Program-made: the position numbers and the translations under genes
Shown here: in pieces, positions 44,322 through 56,780 of the stretch
Numbering within the stretch: the first letter of the stretch is position 1
Layout: the number at the start of each line of letters is the position of its first letter
The notes under the pieces: model-generated
Databases searched by the model: none
Seen by the model: the letters and a program-made list of their open reading frames with translations, nothing else
Told to the model about the DNA's origin: nothing
Assembly: GCF_029962835.1 (NCBI RefSeq)
Contig: NC_080587.1
Span: forward strand, 58,123,528-58,187,527
DNA length: 64,000 nt
Direction of reading: 5' to 3'
From: Magnolia sinica
Lineage: Eukaryota > Streptophyta > Magnoliopsida > Magnoliales > Magnoliaceae

Positions 44322-44870
44322 AGATCGGCCTTTTCTATTCTTTTTTCGTGTACCTATTTTTATACGTTTTAAATCATATCAATGGAAAATTTTTGCTACA
44401 ATGGTTGTTTGTGAATCTGACTTTCCTAACTGTGTTGGTTGATTTATTATATCGTTAATGGCCGGGTTGACCTTTTTAGGTCACATTGTTGTAGTGATGA
44501 TAGTAGGAGGCCTGACCTCCTTATTACGGGTCGATCAACTGGCCGTTAATGATGATAGTAGTGATGATACTAGGTCTGACCTCCCCAGTAGGGATCCCTT
44601 GTATTAGTCGACTTGATTGTTGGCCCGAACTCTTCTTTAAGGGCCAGGCTGTTAAGGAGGGCATATTTTTCCTTATAAAAAAAGGGAGCCATTAGTAGAT
44701 TTTGTAGGTCGAGCGCTAGTAGACAGGAATGTAGTGTAAAATTCCCTTGACTTGGGATTTTTATTGTAATTTCTTAAAGAAGTATGTAGATTTTTGACAT
44801 CATAGATTCAATGTAGTGGAAAAAAGTGGACTTTGAGCTCAAGCTCAGTCGATCACACATGGTAGATCTT
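44322..44870 (-). mobile_element. Spacer between antisense ORF and integrase end
   Basis: Non-coding on both strands as far as I can see. It contains imprecise repeats of 'gatgatagta' and 'gacctcc'. Confidence 0.5.
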
Positions 44871-44872
44871 TA

Positions 44873-46031
44873 GGTGCTCGGCGTTCCATGGATGCGATAG
44901 GGGTCGTCTCTCCATGTCCTCGAGTAGGTATATGTTCCTAATCGACTCATGCTTGTCATTGCGCAGGAGCCTTCCCAATTCGAACCTAAGGTCCCTAAAC
45001 CGAGCTCCTTGGTATTCTGAAAGGTCCTACGGAGGACTAGGTCCCCAGCTCGGAATCTCCTCGCCTTTACTCTAGAGTTGTAAAAACATGCAACTTGCTG
45101 TTATCGAGCAGCGACTCTAAGTTAGGCTTGCTCCCTTCTCTCTTCGACTAGGTCTAGGTCTAGTGTCATTTTCTCAACGTTCTGTTGTTTGTCGTAGGAG
45201 TGGGTTCGAGCGGTTGGGAGTCTGGTCACGATTGGGACAACGACTTCGGCGTCGAAGGCCAGAGAAAAAAGGGGTTTCTCTCATGGCTATTTGGGCCGTA
45301 GTTTGGTATGCCCAGTGAACAAGAGGGAGTTCTTCTACCCAGGCTCCTTTGAATTTTTCAAGCTTGGTTAGGAGATGACCATTGATGATCTTATTGATTG
45401 CCTCGACTTATCCATTGGCCCGGGGGTGCCGAGGTGATGAGTAAACATTCCGAATTTCGAGGTTTCTGCACATGTCTCGCAATCGGTTGTTGTCGAACTA
45501 TTTCCTATTGTCTGAGGTGATCATGTGGGGGATTCTGTACCAGCATATAATGCTCTTCCAGACGAAGTCGGTGATCTTCTGCTCGAAAATTATGGACAGG
45601 GGCTCGGCCTCGGCCCATTTAGTGAAATATTCGATTGCGACGACTGTAAATTTGGTATGCCCTTTTCCAGTTGGTAGAAGGTCGATAATGTCAATTCCCC
45701 ATTGAGCAAGGGGCCATGGCCCGGTTATAGGAGTTAGCTTCTTAGGGGGTTGACGGGGTATTGTCACGAATCGATGACACTTGTCACATTTCTAGGTATA
45801 CTGCGTGGCGTTTATTTGGATGGTTGGCCTAAAATATCCTTCTTGGATAACTTTACAAGTGAGGGCCCAACTGTCGGAGTGGTTACCACAAATGCCTTCA
45901 TGGGTTTCTCTCAAGACGTAATTGGCTTCATCAGGTCGGAGGCAACCGAGGTAAGGAAGGGAGTATCCTTTTTTGTACAAAATATTTTTAACCATAGTAT
46001 ACCGAGTTTCTCTGGACCAAAGTTTGCACAC
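44873..46031 (-). pseudogene. Integrase of the Tat-type gypsy element
   Basis: DNA strand-transfer enzyme, C-terminal part of Pol. The zinc-binding region (46031-45792) includes 'YVLRETHEGICGNHSDSWAL'. The core (45767-45498) has WPLAQWGIDIIDLLPTGKGH and FTVVAIEYFTKWAEAE, with 'MITSDN' near 45500 for the second Asp. The end, with GDLVLRRTFQNTKE and PLSHPWNAEHLKIYHV, reaches a stop near 44873 after a frameshift. Many stops; not active. Confidence 0.85.
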
Positions 46032-46058
46032 TTTTAGTCGATCTTTGGGTAATTTACC

Positions 46059-46600
46059 TTATTTGAGATAGTTGATTATTGGGTCCATCCAAGTCGATCC
46101 TGAATTTACTTGAAGGACTGCGATTGGGTCAATCTCACTGATGCTTGGCTCGGTTAGGAACTTGATTGGGGATGATTTCGGGATATCATCCTCTGCTGCT
46201 GTGGCTAACTTTACCAGTATGTCTGCCTTGGAGTTTTCCGACCTAGGGATTAGGCTGATTTTACGCTTCGGGAATTTTTTGATCATTTCTCGAGCTTTTT
46301 GCAAGTAGGCTTTCATTCTCTCCTTTTTGGCTTGGTACTCGCTAGCTATTTGATTGACGACGAGCTGTGAGTCATTGCAGACTTCCAGGTGTTGGGCTCC
46401 CATAGTTGCTGCCAGCTTGAGTCTGGCCAACGGGGTTTCATATTCTGTTGCGTTATTCGATACTTGCAATCCAAATCTCAAGGTATACTTATGCAGGTCT
46501 GGTCAGGAGCTTTTAGCACTATCCTGGCCCCACTGCCTTTAGAGTTAGATGAACCGTCTACGTATAATGTCCATGCCTGTAAATTCAATTTCACAGTCTA
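46059..46600 (-). pseudogene. Second (archaeal-type) RNase H of the Tat-type element
   Basis: Contains NNATEYETPLARLKLAATMG, then DSQLVVNQIASEYQAK and ISLIPRSENSKADILVKLA, matching the additional RNase H that follows the ordinary one in Tat elements (usual motifs NNEAEYEAL, DSQLVVNQ and NA.AD.LA). The presence of this second domain is what assigns the element to the Tat lineage. In-frame stops interrupt the N-terminal part. Confidence 0.85.
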
Positions 46601-46828
46601 ATCTGTAGGTTGTTCGATCTGTTCATTGGGGTTGGCTTCAAGATCATTTTTGGGCATGAGCTCGACAATGAAGTTAGCCACTAATTGGCCTTTGATGGTT
46701 GTTCAGGGTCGATAGTTAATATCGAACTCACTGAGTTTGACTGCCCATTTCGTTAATCTCCTTGAGACTTCGGGTTTTTGGAGTACTTGGCGGAGAGGTT
46801 GGTCTGTTGGGACCACGATGGTATGGGC

Positions 46829-47062
46829 TTAGAAGTACGGCCGTAGACGCTGTACTGTAACAACTAAGGCTAGAGCAAGCTTCTCGATGTTTGGGTACCT
46901 AGTTTCTACTAGGACCAGGGTCTTACTGACATAGTACACATGCAATTTCTTTCCTCCCTGCTTCATAATGAGGGCCAAGTTGACTGCAGCTGATGAGATT
47001 GTTAAGTATAGTAGAAGTAGCTCACCCTGTTCGGGCTTTGAAAGCAACAGTGGAGACCCCAT
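46829..47062 (-). pseudogene. RNase H of the Tat-type element
   Basis: MGSPLLLSKPEQGELLLLYL leads into 'YYVSKTLVLVETRYPNIEK' and 'LALALVVTVQRLRPYF', the connection/RNase H region of gypsy Pol. It follows RT on the same strand. One uninterrupted 77-residue piece remains. Confidence 0.85.
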
Positions 47063-47099
47063 GTATTGCTTGAGCTTTTAGTAGGCGAGCTCGAATTCT

Positions 47100-48129
47100 T
47101 CTATCCACTCTCTGTTTTTATTTCCCTTCAACTATTTGAAAAAGGGAAGGCATTTATCCATAACTCGGGAGACAAAACGACTGAGTGCGGCTATTCTTCC
47201 TGTGAGGCACTGGATCTCTTTTGTCGTTCTTGGTGAGCTCATATCAAGCAGGGCCTGGATCTTATCGGGGTTTGCCTCTATCCCCCTCTGGTTGACCAGG
47301 AACCCGAGGAATTTTCCCAAACTGACACCAAAGGCACATATGCTTAAATTTAATTTCATCTGATATTTCCTACGGATCACAAACATCTCCTCAAGGTCGG
47401 AGAGGTGGTCTGCAGCTTTGATGCTCTTGACTAGTATATCGTCAACGTAGATTTCCATGGAGCTCCTGATCTGCCATGTGAATATCTTGTTGATAAGTCG
47501 TTGATACGTGGCCTTAGTGTTCTTTAAACCAAAGGGCATGACCTTATAGAAGTAGAGACCTTTATCGGTGACGATGGTCGTCTTTTACTTGTCGTAAGGG
47601 TGCATCGTGATTTAGTTGTAACCTGAATAGGTGTCCACGAAGCTCAGAATTTCGTGCCTGATTGTGCTATCGATGAGCTAGTCAATCCGAGGGAGAGGGA
47701 AGCTGTCCTTGGTATAGGATTTGTTCAGGTCTGTGTAATTAACACAGACCCACCACTTCCCATTGGACTTTTTCCCTAGGACGACGTTGGCTATCCAGTC
47801 TGGATAGTATATTTCTTATATAAAGCCAGCTTTGATGAGTTTCCCAACCTCTTCTCCTATGATGGCGTATCGTTCAGTTTTAATTGCTTTCTTTTTTTGC
47901 CTGACTGGTCAGTGGTTAGGATCGACATTCACTTTGTGAACAATTATCTTCGGGTCGATGCATCCCATAATATTGGAGTTATTGATGAGCTGACCTGGAC
48001 TGTACAGGTCGGGTCGGATTCGTTGAGCGGAATTGGTATGAGGTCCTCCACTATATGCCCTTTGTTAATAGAGTCTTCCCGGGGATTGAGAGAGGTGATG
48101 GTCATCGTATGATGTTGTTTCCTCAACAC
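47100..48129 (-). pseudogene. Reverse transcriptase of the Tat-type element
   Basis: The lead-in (48129-47944) has EDLIPIPLNESDPTCTVQV. After stops comes 'SGYN', then MPFGLKNTKATYQRLINKIF (47539) and MEIYVDDILVKS, with the catalytic YVDD near 47440. A thumb region, 'KFLGFLVNQRGIEANPDKI', ends near 47132. Several stops lie in the palm region (47650-47580). Confidence 0.88.
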
Positions 48130-48420
48130 TAAGGAGTAGCATTGTCGAGCTTCCTATTAATCTCCTTTGACTAGCCCAATGCCATGATTGGTTGAGAACT
48201 TCATTGCAAGGTGATATGTTGACACGACTGCTCGAAAAGTGTTAAGGGACAGTCATCTGAGGATGACATTATATATGGAGGGGTAGTCGACGACTAGGAA
48301 GTCGATCATGATCGTCGTTTGGTTTTATCCCTTCCCTGCGGTGACCAAAAGCTGAATCGATCCTTTTGAGGTGACTTTGTCCCCCGCGAACTCGATTAGA
48401 GGGGTTCTGATAGGTCGGAG

Positions 48421-48657
48421 TCAAGACCTTTTAACCCCCATCTTATTGAACGTCTCCGTGAAGAGGAGGTTTGACAAGCTGCCAGTGTCCACTAAGATTT
48501 GAAACACTTTTCGGTTGGCTATTGTCATAGCCACCACTAGTGCATTGTCATGTGGGTGGTGGACACCTCGAGCGTCCTCTTCGGTAAATGCCAGATTGCA
48601 AGGTGCCATTCTCTTTTCATTTGGAGGTATACTAGTGATGCAAATTTGGTGTTTCAA
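48421..48657 (-). pseudogene. Aspartic protease of the Tat-type element
   Basis: Contains HHPHDNALVVAMTIANRKV and FQILVDTGSLSNLLF, the DTGS catalytic loop of gypsy proteases (usual form VDTGSSA.ILF). It follows the zinc knuckle on the same strand, in the usual Gag-PR-RT order. Confidence 0.85.
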
Positions 48658-48699
48658 GTTGTAGTGGCTGATATTTGGGCATGGGCCCTCTGACCTTTG

Positions 48700-49342
48700 T
48701 TTAAGTTGCCTCCCCTAGTGGGTCCGCCGAAGATAGTGCGGATTTTCCCACTGGGTTTGTTGTTAATGGCTTGCTCGTTCTTTGGGTTCGCTCGCTCTTC
48801 TCTTTTGGTAATATATTCCCGCAAGTTCCCGTTGCGAATGAGGGCTTTGTTTGTTCTTTTAGATTGAAGCAGTCGCCAATTGAATGGTCGTGGTCACGAT
48901 GGAAGTGACAATACTTCCGCTTATCTCGCTTATCGGCATTGGATTTCATCTTGTTCGGCCACTTGAGAATTCGTTTGTCCTGAACTTCCATGAGGACTTG
49001 CTCAGGCATCGTTTTGAGAGGGGTGTATGAGCTGAACCTGATCTCAGGTCGTCTGCTCGAGCTTTGGCCCCTAAGGGGCTCGTCGTCTTTCCTGCTTTTG
49101 TTGTCGTTTGTTAAGGTCGACTTCTCCTTAGGTCATTTTTTTTGTCAAGCATCCCTTATTCTGAACATCTTTTCATAGACTAGTAAGCTCCTCAGCATTG
49201 GAGAATTTCTAAGCTCTAATGAGTAGGTCGGCCATTATCGTCAGAGGATTTTTGTCAAGTGAAAAGAGAAATCTTCCCTCTCTGAGGCTCCCCATCATGG
49301 TGGTGAGAGCGATCTCATCCAAATGTCCTTATAATTGCATCA
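48700..49342 (-). pseudogene. gag: Gag C-terminal part with zinc knuckle (Tat-type)
   Basis: Downstream of the solo LTR insertion gag resumes with LREGRFLFSLDKNPLTIMAD and 'KFSNAEEL'. Then, at 49009-48701, comes 'KYCHFHRDHDHSIGDCFNLK', the CCHC-like nucleocapsid motif typical of Tat elements. Together with 52663-53616 it formed one Gag. Confidence 0.8.
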
Positions 49343-52300
49343 TGTAACATCTCGGAAAAACCCGTACAAGGACCCAAGTACCACCTCAGGCAGAAATTAC
49401 CCAGGACCAAAACCTTTAGAAAATTAGGTTAATGTTAGCAAGTGCTAAACTAGAGTGCTTATGAAATTAGCACTAATCACTTTAAATATGATCTGTAAAA
49501 CTCAAAACGTGCAGAATCATTGACGCTACATTACCCTGAAATCTAGAATCTATCCTTAAACCCGGTTGCTCTCGGGAGCATCTTGAAACTCCGTATCGGA
49601 CCTAGACCGCACGTCGAAAGTTCGATGACCGCGAAACTATACAGTTATAACCGCATTATTGGACTTGACAATCCCTTCGGAAATCAAGTCCTAATTGTGT
49701 CTAGAAATGCACAACTTGAGCCTGAAGCAAAGTGTGTGAGAAACGTGAACATATTTAGAAATAAAAATTTGAATTTAAGTAATCTGAGTCGTGTTACTTG
49801 CGAGCCAAATATAAGGATTCAGACCATCAGAATCTGACCCAAATACACCCTCGGATCAGGAGCAATGTCCCACACATGTCGATGTACTTGTGGCCCTGAT
49901 CGAGTGACCGTGACCGTTAAACTGAAACTGGTCCACCACGGCTGATCTGTAAATCCGATCAGAACGAAAAATCAGCCTGACCTAGATCTATGGTCAGAGA
50001 GCTTAAGTCCGACCGCACGTGGAAAAGGGGCCACCAAAAGTGCTTCGTTGGACCGCAACAGTCCGTATTTGGATATAACCTAAGTATACCTTGGCCCTGG
50101 GGCCATTCCCATCAAACCTGGGCCTATGTAAGGACCTTAAACCCTCTCTCTCTCACCCCATACGAATTTGAGAAACCCTAGGGAAGAGAGGAGAGAAAAG
50201 ACAGTAAAGAGAGAGAAAGTGAGAGAGAACTTGGAGAAGATTCCTGGTATTCTACCCTGCCTCTTCCCGTGCTTATTCATTGCTACTGGATCGCTATTCC
50301 GGCGAATTCTATTCCACTATTGAGTAAGAAAACCTAACCCTAATCTGTTTTAGGGTTTCAGATAATGTAAGTTATGAAATAGTTAACCTAATTTATGCTA
50401 TAGGTTATCAATCTGCCGTAAACAAAGACTTAGCTTTAAAACTGAGTTCGTTACGAGTCTACAAGCGTAAGGTGCGGACTATAGACGTATAGGTTATGGT
50501 TTTCAAAGCTTTCACTATCGGTTAATGATTTATAACTGACATGGGTGCTATTTTACATGCGAAATGCGTCGTCTGTTTCATTTTACAAGTATATATGAAC
50601 TATGTGACATATAGTGTATTCTATGTATATATTGTGATATTTGAATACGTATGGAATTTAGATTTGTGCCTAACATGATTATCTGTCGTGGATATATACT
50701 TGTTATACATATAACAACTCCTTAGCGAAATGACTTGCCCTAAATCACGCCACGGTCAATATACGTTATATATGTTAAAGTGTGTAGCCCAAGTGTTTGT
50801 GGAAATGATTAAATGAATATGGAACCCAGATTCATGTATGCCATGATTATCCACCATGGGTATATGTATGTGGTATACGGGGCAACTCCCTAGTGAAAGG
50901 ATTTGGCCTAATACATGTGTGATCAACATACATCATGTATGAAGATGTATGTTGACTAAGTGTCTGTAGAAATGTTTGAATTAGCTAGTTGTTACTAAGG
51001 AGTAATTTGTTTGAGGGTGAATCTCGGCTACCTTAATTATGTGTACGATTTCCTCCATGTATGTTACACTATGATGTTTGTTTCATTATGGAATGAATGT
51101 GTGTAAACTCATGTTTACGTTGCTTTGCATTACATGCTCATATGATAGTAGAAATTGAATTATTGTCCGTTATTGCTTTGACGGTCTCGTATGATTACTT
51201 GTGGAAACTGAATGAGGTTGGGACTATGATATAGTCCAGGCAATCGGTAATAGGCCCTGATTTGGTGGCTGAGGTTGTTTTCGCCACATTGGACGTGTTA
51301 GGTGAACCCGAGTCGTGCTTTAGTCGTCGACAGTGGTTAAGCCACACGAAGTGCTTGCGCACTTCATGTCAATCGATTCGATGTGCGCTCGTACTAGTTG
51401 AGCTCGTCCAGTAACCCGATTGGTCCTATTATATGTTCACCATGTATGGACACTACTATTTGAACCTAAGGTATCAACCTTACCAGTGAAACCCCGTTAA
51501 CCTTGGTACCTCGATCCGCTAAGACTCATGAGCCAGACATGGTGGTATGGGACACCGTGGTTGAGCTGTCGGCCTACGCTGGGGTGACGAGCCTCCCCGT
51601 AGTGTCCATTGAGCAATATAGACTCGTGAGCCGAATACGGTGGTATGGGACACTATATTCGAGCTGTCGGCCCACACTGATAAGGTGACAAGCCCTTTGT
51701 AGTGACCTCGAGCGTATGCTAAGACTGCATAGAGGTGACAAGCCCTTACATAATAACAAGAGTACACTAGGCCTGCACTGATGAGGTGATAAGCCCTTTA
51801 CAGTGACCTAGAACCATATCTTCGTATGAGATTTACTAAGATTGACGACCCTAGAATGGATCATCATTTGGGAATTGATACAAGGGAGGTACCTTAGATT
51901 CTCAATCCTGCTATATGAAAGGGACTAATAATAACTCGGTAATCACGTTTATTCCATCACACTACATGTGTCCCGGGTTGAAGAGCACAAAGGGAAGAAA
52001 GCATGCCGCGACCGTAAGATGGTGTCGCACGAGGGAGTGTAGGCGAGGGCATGCATCATGCTTACATTTCATCCTTGCATTAATAAGAGTATCTAGGAAT
52101 GTCTGATATGTCTGCTTTATCATTACTGCTTAACTGAATTGATAACATGTTAACCTTTGCTCTATGATTCCATTGAGTTGATCACTCACTCCCACGTTCT
52201 AGGACGGTGTTCTGAACACCCACCAGACTCTGTCTTAGTTACAGATGATGATGCGACTTAAGTGGCGGAGCCCGATTACTATGACAATCAGGATGAGTTC

Positions 52301-52662
52301 TCATATATGCAATTCTTCGGTGGTTTCGCTTAGGCCATCCGGATCGACAGGGCTACAGGGTTTATTATTGTAGTTGAACTATTTTGAACTATTACATGTA
52401 TATGGTAACTCAGTGATGTATTCATACTCTGGAGACCGATCGTGATCCTTTTGGCTCATACACGTTTATATACATTTTCCAGTCTTCCGCTTGCGTTATA
52501 TGAATTGATCTGGAGCATGAATTACTGTTTTGGTATAATCCCGCTCATGATTAATGCGCTAACACAGACAACATTTAATCATCATTATCTATGTTGCATA
52601 AGTGATGCGTTGGAACTCGTGGGTTGAGTTTATGCTTGACCCCCAATTTGCAGGGTGTTACA
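49343..52662 (+). mobile_element. Solo LTR of the Tekay-like family with perfect target duplication
   Basis: Starts TGTAACATCTCGG and ends GGGTGTTACA, 3320 bases, flanked on both sides by CATCA (49338-49342 and 52663-52667). No internal region is present, so the element was reduced to a solo LTR by recombination. It is the family of the LTR at 5375-17318 and lies within gag of the Tat element, so it arrived later. Internal tandem units are visible: a unit of roughly 165 bases around 50690-50960 and shorter units at 51540-51810 ('gaggtgacaagccctt'). Confidence 0.92.
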
Positions 52663-53616
52663 CATCATTTCTAGATTAAAAAGATTGATGTAGTTTTTCA
52701 ATAGTTCGTTGTCCCTCTGAACAACATTTAGGAGATGGGAAGCCGGCTTGAGTCTTTCTTTTCCTCTGATAAAGTTGGTGATGAATACCTTGTTGAGTTA
52801 TATGAAAGAGCTGATCAATTGTGGCTTTAGTTGTTGAGCCACTTCTGAGCTGCTCTTATTAGGGTTAGGGAAAACGCTCAGCACATTACTGCAATTGACA
52901 CGCCGTCAAGTTCCATCTAAGCCCTAAAGGATTCCAGATGCTTGGCTAGGTTAGTGGTCCCAAAGTACAGGGTGATCTGTGGCATCCGAAATCTCGGTGG
53001 GAGCTAAGTGTGCATGATGTCGGCAGTAAATGGCAGCTCAGTTTCCTCCAGTATCACTTTGACTGAGGTTGGAGCGATCGGGTGGTAAGCCTGTCGTATA
53101 TCACTGATCTGACCTTACAAGTCATTGAGCTCAGCTTCCCAAGGGTCTCCGCTCTCGGCGATCACCTCGGCACTGCTTCGGGAATTTTGTTGCGTTTATT
53201 TTTCTCCAATTCCTGGCATAAGTCGGATGCAGCCAACGTCGCAGTGCTCGAGACGTGGGAGGGTGGTGGCATTGAGGTTCTGATCTGCCTGCTTCTTTGA
53301 GAGCCAACGGGCGCTTCGGATGGGTCGGGTATTTCTGTAATCGCTTGTCTTGTAGCTTGTTCAGTCTTTTGGACGAGGTGAGGTTGCAAGTATTCTAACA
53401 ATTATTTCATTGAGTTCAAGTTATTATTCAGGGCCTCAACTTGTTGTTCAAGGGAGATAAGCCGACCACTCTGGCTCTTAGATCATTGTATTGGTCCCGC
53501 GGGCGCAGAATCAGCCTAAAGTTGGGAAGAGGAATCCCGATGGCTAGCAGATTGATCTGGTGGCATGAGATCAGGGTAGCGGTGGAGGGGACTGTCTTCT
53601 TCTTCCCTTTCGCCAT
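52663..53616 (-). pseudogene. gag: Gag N-terminal part of the Tat-type element
   Basis: Start at 53616 (MAKGKKKTVPSTATLISCHQ) about 40 bases after the primer-site region. After stops and a frameshift there is 'PPRFRMPQITLYFGTTNLAK' and 'VMCRAFSLTLIRAAQKW', the Tat-type Retrotrans_gag domain. It is interrupted at 52667 by the solo LTR and continues at 49342. Confidence 0.82.
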
Positions 53617-53654
53617 CGTTGAGCCTAGAGAGGTGAGAACGACTTTCGATGTCG

Positions 53655-53674
53655 ATTCCCACAGACGACGCTAA
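53655..53674 (-). other. Primer-binding-site region of the Tat-type element
   Basis: On the minus strand TTAGCGTCGTCTGTGGGAAT. Tat-type elements commonly have (T)TGGCGCCGTCTGTGGGAA here; two changes fit C-to-T and G-to-A decay of CpG-rich sequence. Confidence 0.75.
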
Positions 53675-53676
53675 TT

Positions 53677-54356
53677 TGTTGATGTAGAAATACGGTTAGC
53701 CTTACCTAGACCTTCGCGTACCTGCACAAGCAACAGATAAAGGAGACCCTGGCTAGTGCAGGGGACCCTCTGATGCCTAAGTCAGGTAGGGGATCTGGGT
53801 CTAGTTGAGTCGATGTGTTTTAGGCTAAAGATTTGCATACCTTATACCATCGAGGGTACTCTTATTTATAGGTGGGGAGAGGCAGTGACATAGATGGCAT
53901 CTCCCTATTTTGGTAGGGACGGATTATAGTAGGATTTAGACTCCTTACTTGGCAGGGAGGATCTTTCTGGATCCTTGGCTAAAATCCTAGGTAGAGCCAT
54001 ATTGGAGTCAGTTTCCTGGATCTTCAGCTGGGATCGTGGATAGACCAGATAGAGGTCAAATCGGATTCCATGGAGGGCGGGTTTAGTTGACCTGAGGTGA
54101 TCTGACTTGGCCCACACAACTGGGGTCAGGTCACATCCGTCAGAGAGCAGGTCTTGCCGACCTGAGGTGAGTAGCTTGTTTCTTTCAGATTGTGGTCGGT
54201 CAACAATTGTCCCGACCTTGTGCTAAGAGGTCGACCTCGGCCTTTCTCTACACTTGGTCGAGGAGATGAGGGTCAAGATCATTAGGTTACGCGTGCTACT
54301 TTTTGAAGTGCTGACCTGGCCTGCAGATAGTTGGTCAATCTATTTTTCCCATAACA
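53677..54356 (-). mobile_element. 5' LTR of the Tat-type element
   Basis: On the minus strand it starts TGTTATGGGAAAAATAG at 54356 and ends CTACATCAACA at 53677, 680 bases, TG...CA bounded and followed by the primer site. The matching 3' LTR is not found to the left, where the element is cut by a copia-like LTR near 43490. Confidence 0.8.
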
Positions 54357-54479
54357 AAAATGATCAAATATCGTTCTACCATTTTTCTAAGAATGTAATG
54401 TATTTGTCGTTAGCCTAAATAACAAAAAAAAAATGATGATTCAACTCAAAACTAATCTAAGAGCTAAATAGATGTAATT

Positions 54480-56745
54480 CAATGCATATAGATTGAGAAT
54501 ACTCACAACGCTGTCAACCCATACATCTTTCACCCATATTGAGTTGAACCAAATTCCCATTGTCAACTCTTTATTTGCATCATACTAAGCCTTCAAATTT
54601 TGAACTTCCTCCTCTGATAACACTCTAAATGGGTCGATTTGCATAAGAAAGGGTATATGAGAAGTACAAAATTTTTTGGATTCTTCAGAGCCGATGATGA
54701 TGTTGTGAGTTGTAAAAAGGGCAGACAGGGACAAAAATGGAGAAACCTTGCAGTAAGAATGCTTTAAGATCCTTTTTGGTCTTCCTTCATAGGCAGGAGT
54801 AACTATCGTTGCTTACTCTTCTTTCTCTACTGCAGTAGAGGCTTATCTCTCCATTTCTTCTGTATTCTCTATCGCAATAAAGGGTTGCATCTGTACCTCT
54901 TCCTTCCCTTCTTCATTCTCCTATAAAGTAGATAAAAATATTTAGTAAATGATAAAATAGTTCACAAAAGAGTTCATAATTAATATATCAGGGACACAAA
55001 ATAATAGTATGACATATATCACAAATATATCAAGGATTTTGCAAAATATATTACAAAATAGTTCGTTGAACATTAAATAGTTTACTCAATACACAAACAC
55101 ACCTTATGAGAGCCTTCTTTCAACTACTTTATCCGCATCTCCTTCTTCAATCATCCACTATCCTTCTTCAACTCTTCTATTTCTTTCTTCAACTCTTCCC
55201 TCTCCTCCTTCAGTTTTTGAACCAATTCATATCCCTTTCCCTTCTCCTCTCCCTCTCCTTCTCAACCCTTCCCTCTCCTTCTTTAACCATTACCTCTTCT
55301 TCTTCAACTCTTCCATATCCTTCTTTAACCATTCCCTTTCCTTCTTTAACTATTCCCTCTCCACCTTCAGTTCTTCAACCAATTCATATCCCTTTCCCTT
55401 CACCTCTCCCTCTCCCTCTCCTTCCACATCTTCTTCATCATCCTCATCTTCCTCCTCCTCATCTTTGTCTTCCTCATCTTCATCTTCCTCTTGCACATTG
55501 AATCTTATCTTCTTCCTTACTTCCATCGTCCTTTCAATATAACCCACTTTAATGCCCTATAAAATGTAATGCATATATCCAAGATGTAATATATTAAAGA
55601 TGTATATGAAATTAATAATCTTGAACAGAAAAAAGAGAGATTGTATGACATCTTAGCCCAAGCTTTTCATGGACCAAATGAATGACTTCCATCTCCAGTT
55701 CTTGACTAAGGACTACTTTAGTTTGCAAAATAACTTGTTTCAAGTTCACGTATAGAACCTATATGTTAAAATAAGCAACCAAATAGCTTGAAATAAATTA
55801 ACTTACGTCTTCACTCCCGAAGATGTTGTATATTGTGTTGTACCTTCAATCCTTACAGTCTCGATATTAAATGAAGTGTAGAATTTGGGAGGGAACAAAT
55901 GATATCACACAGTCTTTAATGGCCAATACTCTCTCAATTGCCCATATCTGTTATAATGAAATTAAATAAGGTTAAAAAAGTATAATTTAATACAAATACT
56001 AGTTATATGGAATAAGGAAAGAATCATTACTTGCAACAAAAAGATGGAGCTATAAACGTTGTAGGTTTTTCCTGTCCCATTTGATGCCTCGACGGTTCCT
56101 TTAACTCTTAACTCATTATCTTGAATGCCAAACTACCCTAAGGATACTTATTGAACTCTTCTAAAGACTCAACCAATTCAATGTACTCCGATTTGCATTA
56201 AATTTGATATCTGTCCCCCCAATAAACCCCTCTACACAAATTAATAAGGCAACCTTCACAACATCTTCATGCTTATTAGAGTCGACAATCTTATCAAACA
56301 CCACTGCTAGATGTTTCTTTAATATTGGATATTATTTTTTCATGTACTTCTCTCTTATGGACTTCTTAGTAGTCCATATTTTGGGTATACAAAGGGCTTT
56401 AGTCTTAAGCCCTATTATAAGGGTAATGTCCATCTTAGTAAATTTCAAAAGCTTTCCTCGTATCTCAAATACAAAATCACCTCTGTATCTCAAAAAAAAT
56501 ATATATGTATGAAATAGCTCCTATAAATCTAAATGATGGAATGTCAAACAAGACAGAAACTTGGGACTACCTAAATAGACTTAACCTAGTCTCATTCTTC
56601 TCAAAACTGCTCTTGACTTTATCAAACCACCATGTTAATGAACATTTCGCAGATAGGTTTGGGATCCCAAAGTCACTTCCCTTCTTCAAAGGCTCTTCAA
56701 TTTATATAAATATGAATGAATTGCAAAATATATCACAAATTGTTT
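54480..56745 (-). pseudogene. DUF1985/Ulp1-type transposon gene, decayed
   Basis: The minus strand carries a DUF1985-like region: GDFVFEIRGKLLKFTKMDIT (about 56480), EDVVKVALLICVEGFIGGTD, then 'LEEFNKYP' and 'SLAFKI' near 56130 after a frameshift, and 'VLAIKDCVISFVPSQIL' near 55910. An acidic Glu/Asp segment (55547-55350) follows. A piece with 'IDPFRVLSEEEVQNL' and WFNSIWVKDVWVDSVV (about 54640-54500) resembles the lead-in to the Ulp1 cysteine-protease domain found behind DUF1985 in plant transposons. The protease core itself is missing, cut near the Tat LTR. The transposon class is not settled; Mutator-like elements often carry such genes. Confidence 0.65.
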
Positions 56746-56780
56746 AAAAGTTCACAAAAGAGTTCACAATAAAGTTTACA

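Noticed and set aside
55106-55501. 131-residue Leu/Ser/Pro-rich plus-strand ORF
   Set aside because: Mirror image of the acidic segment of the DUF1985 gene, low complexity.
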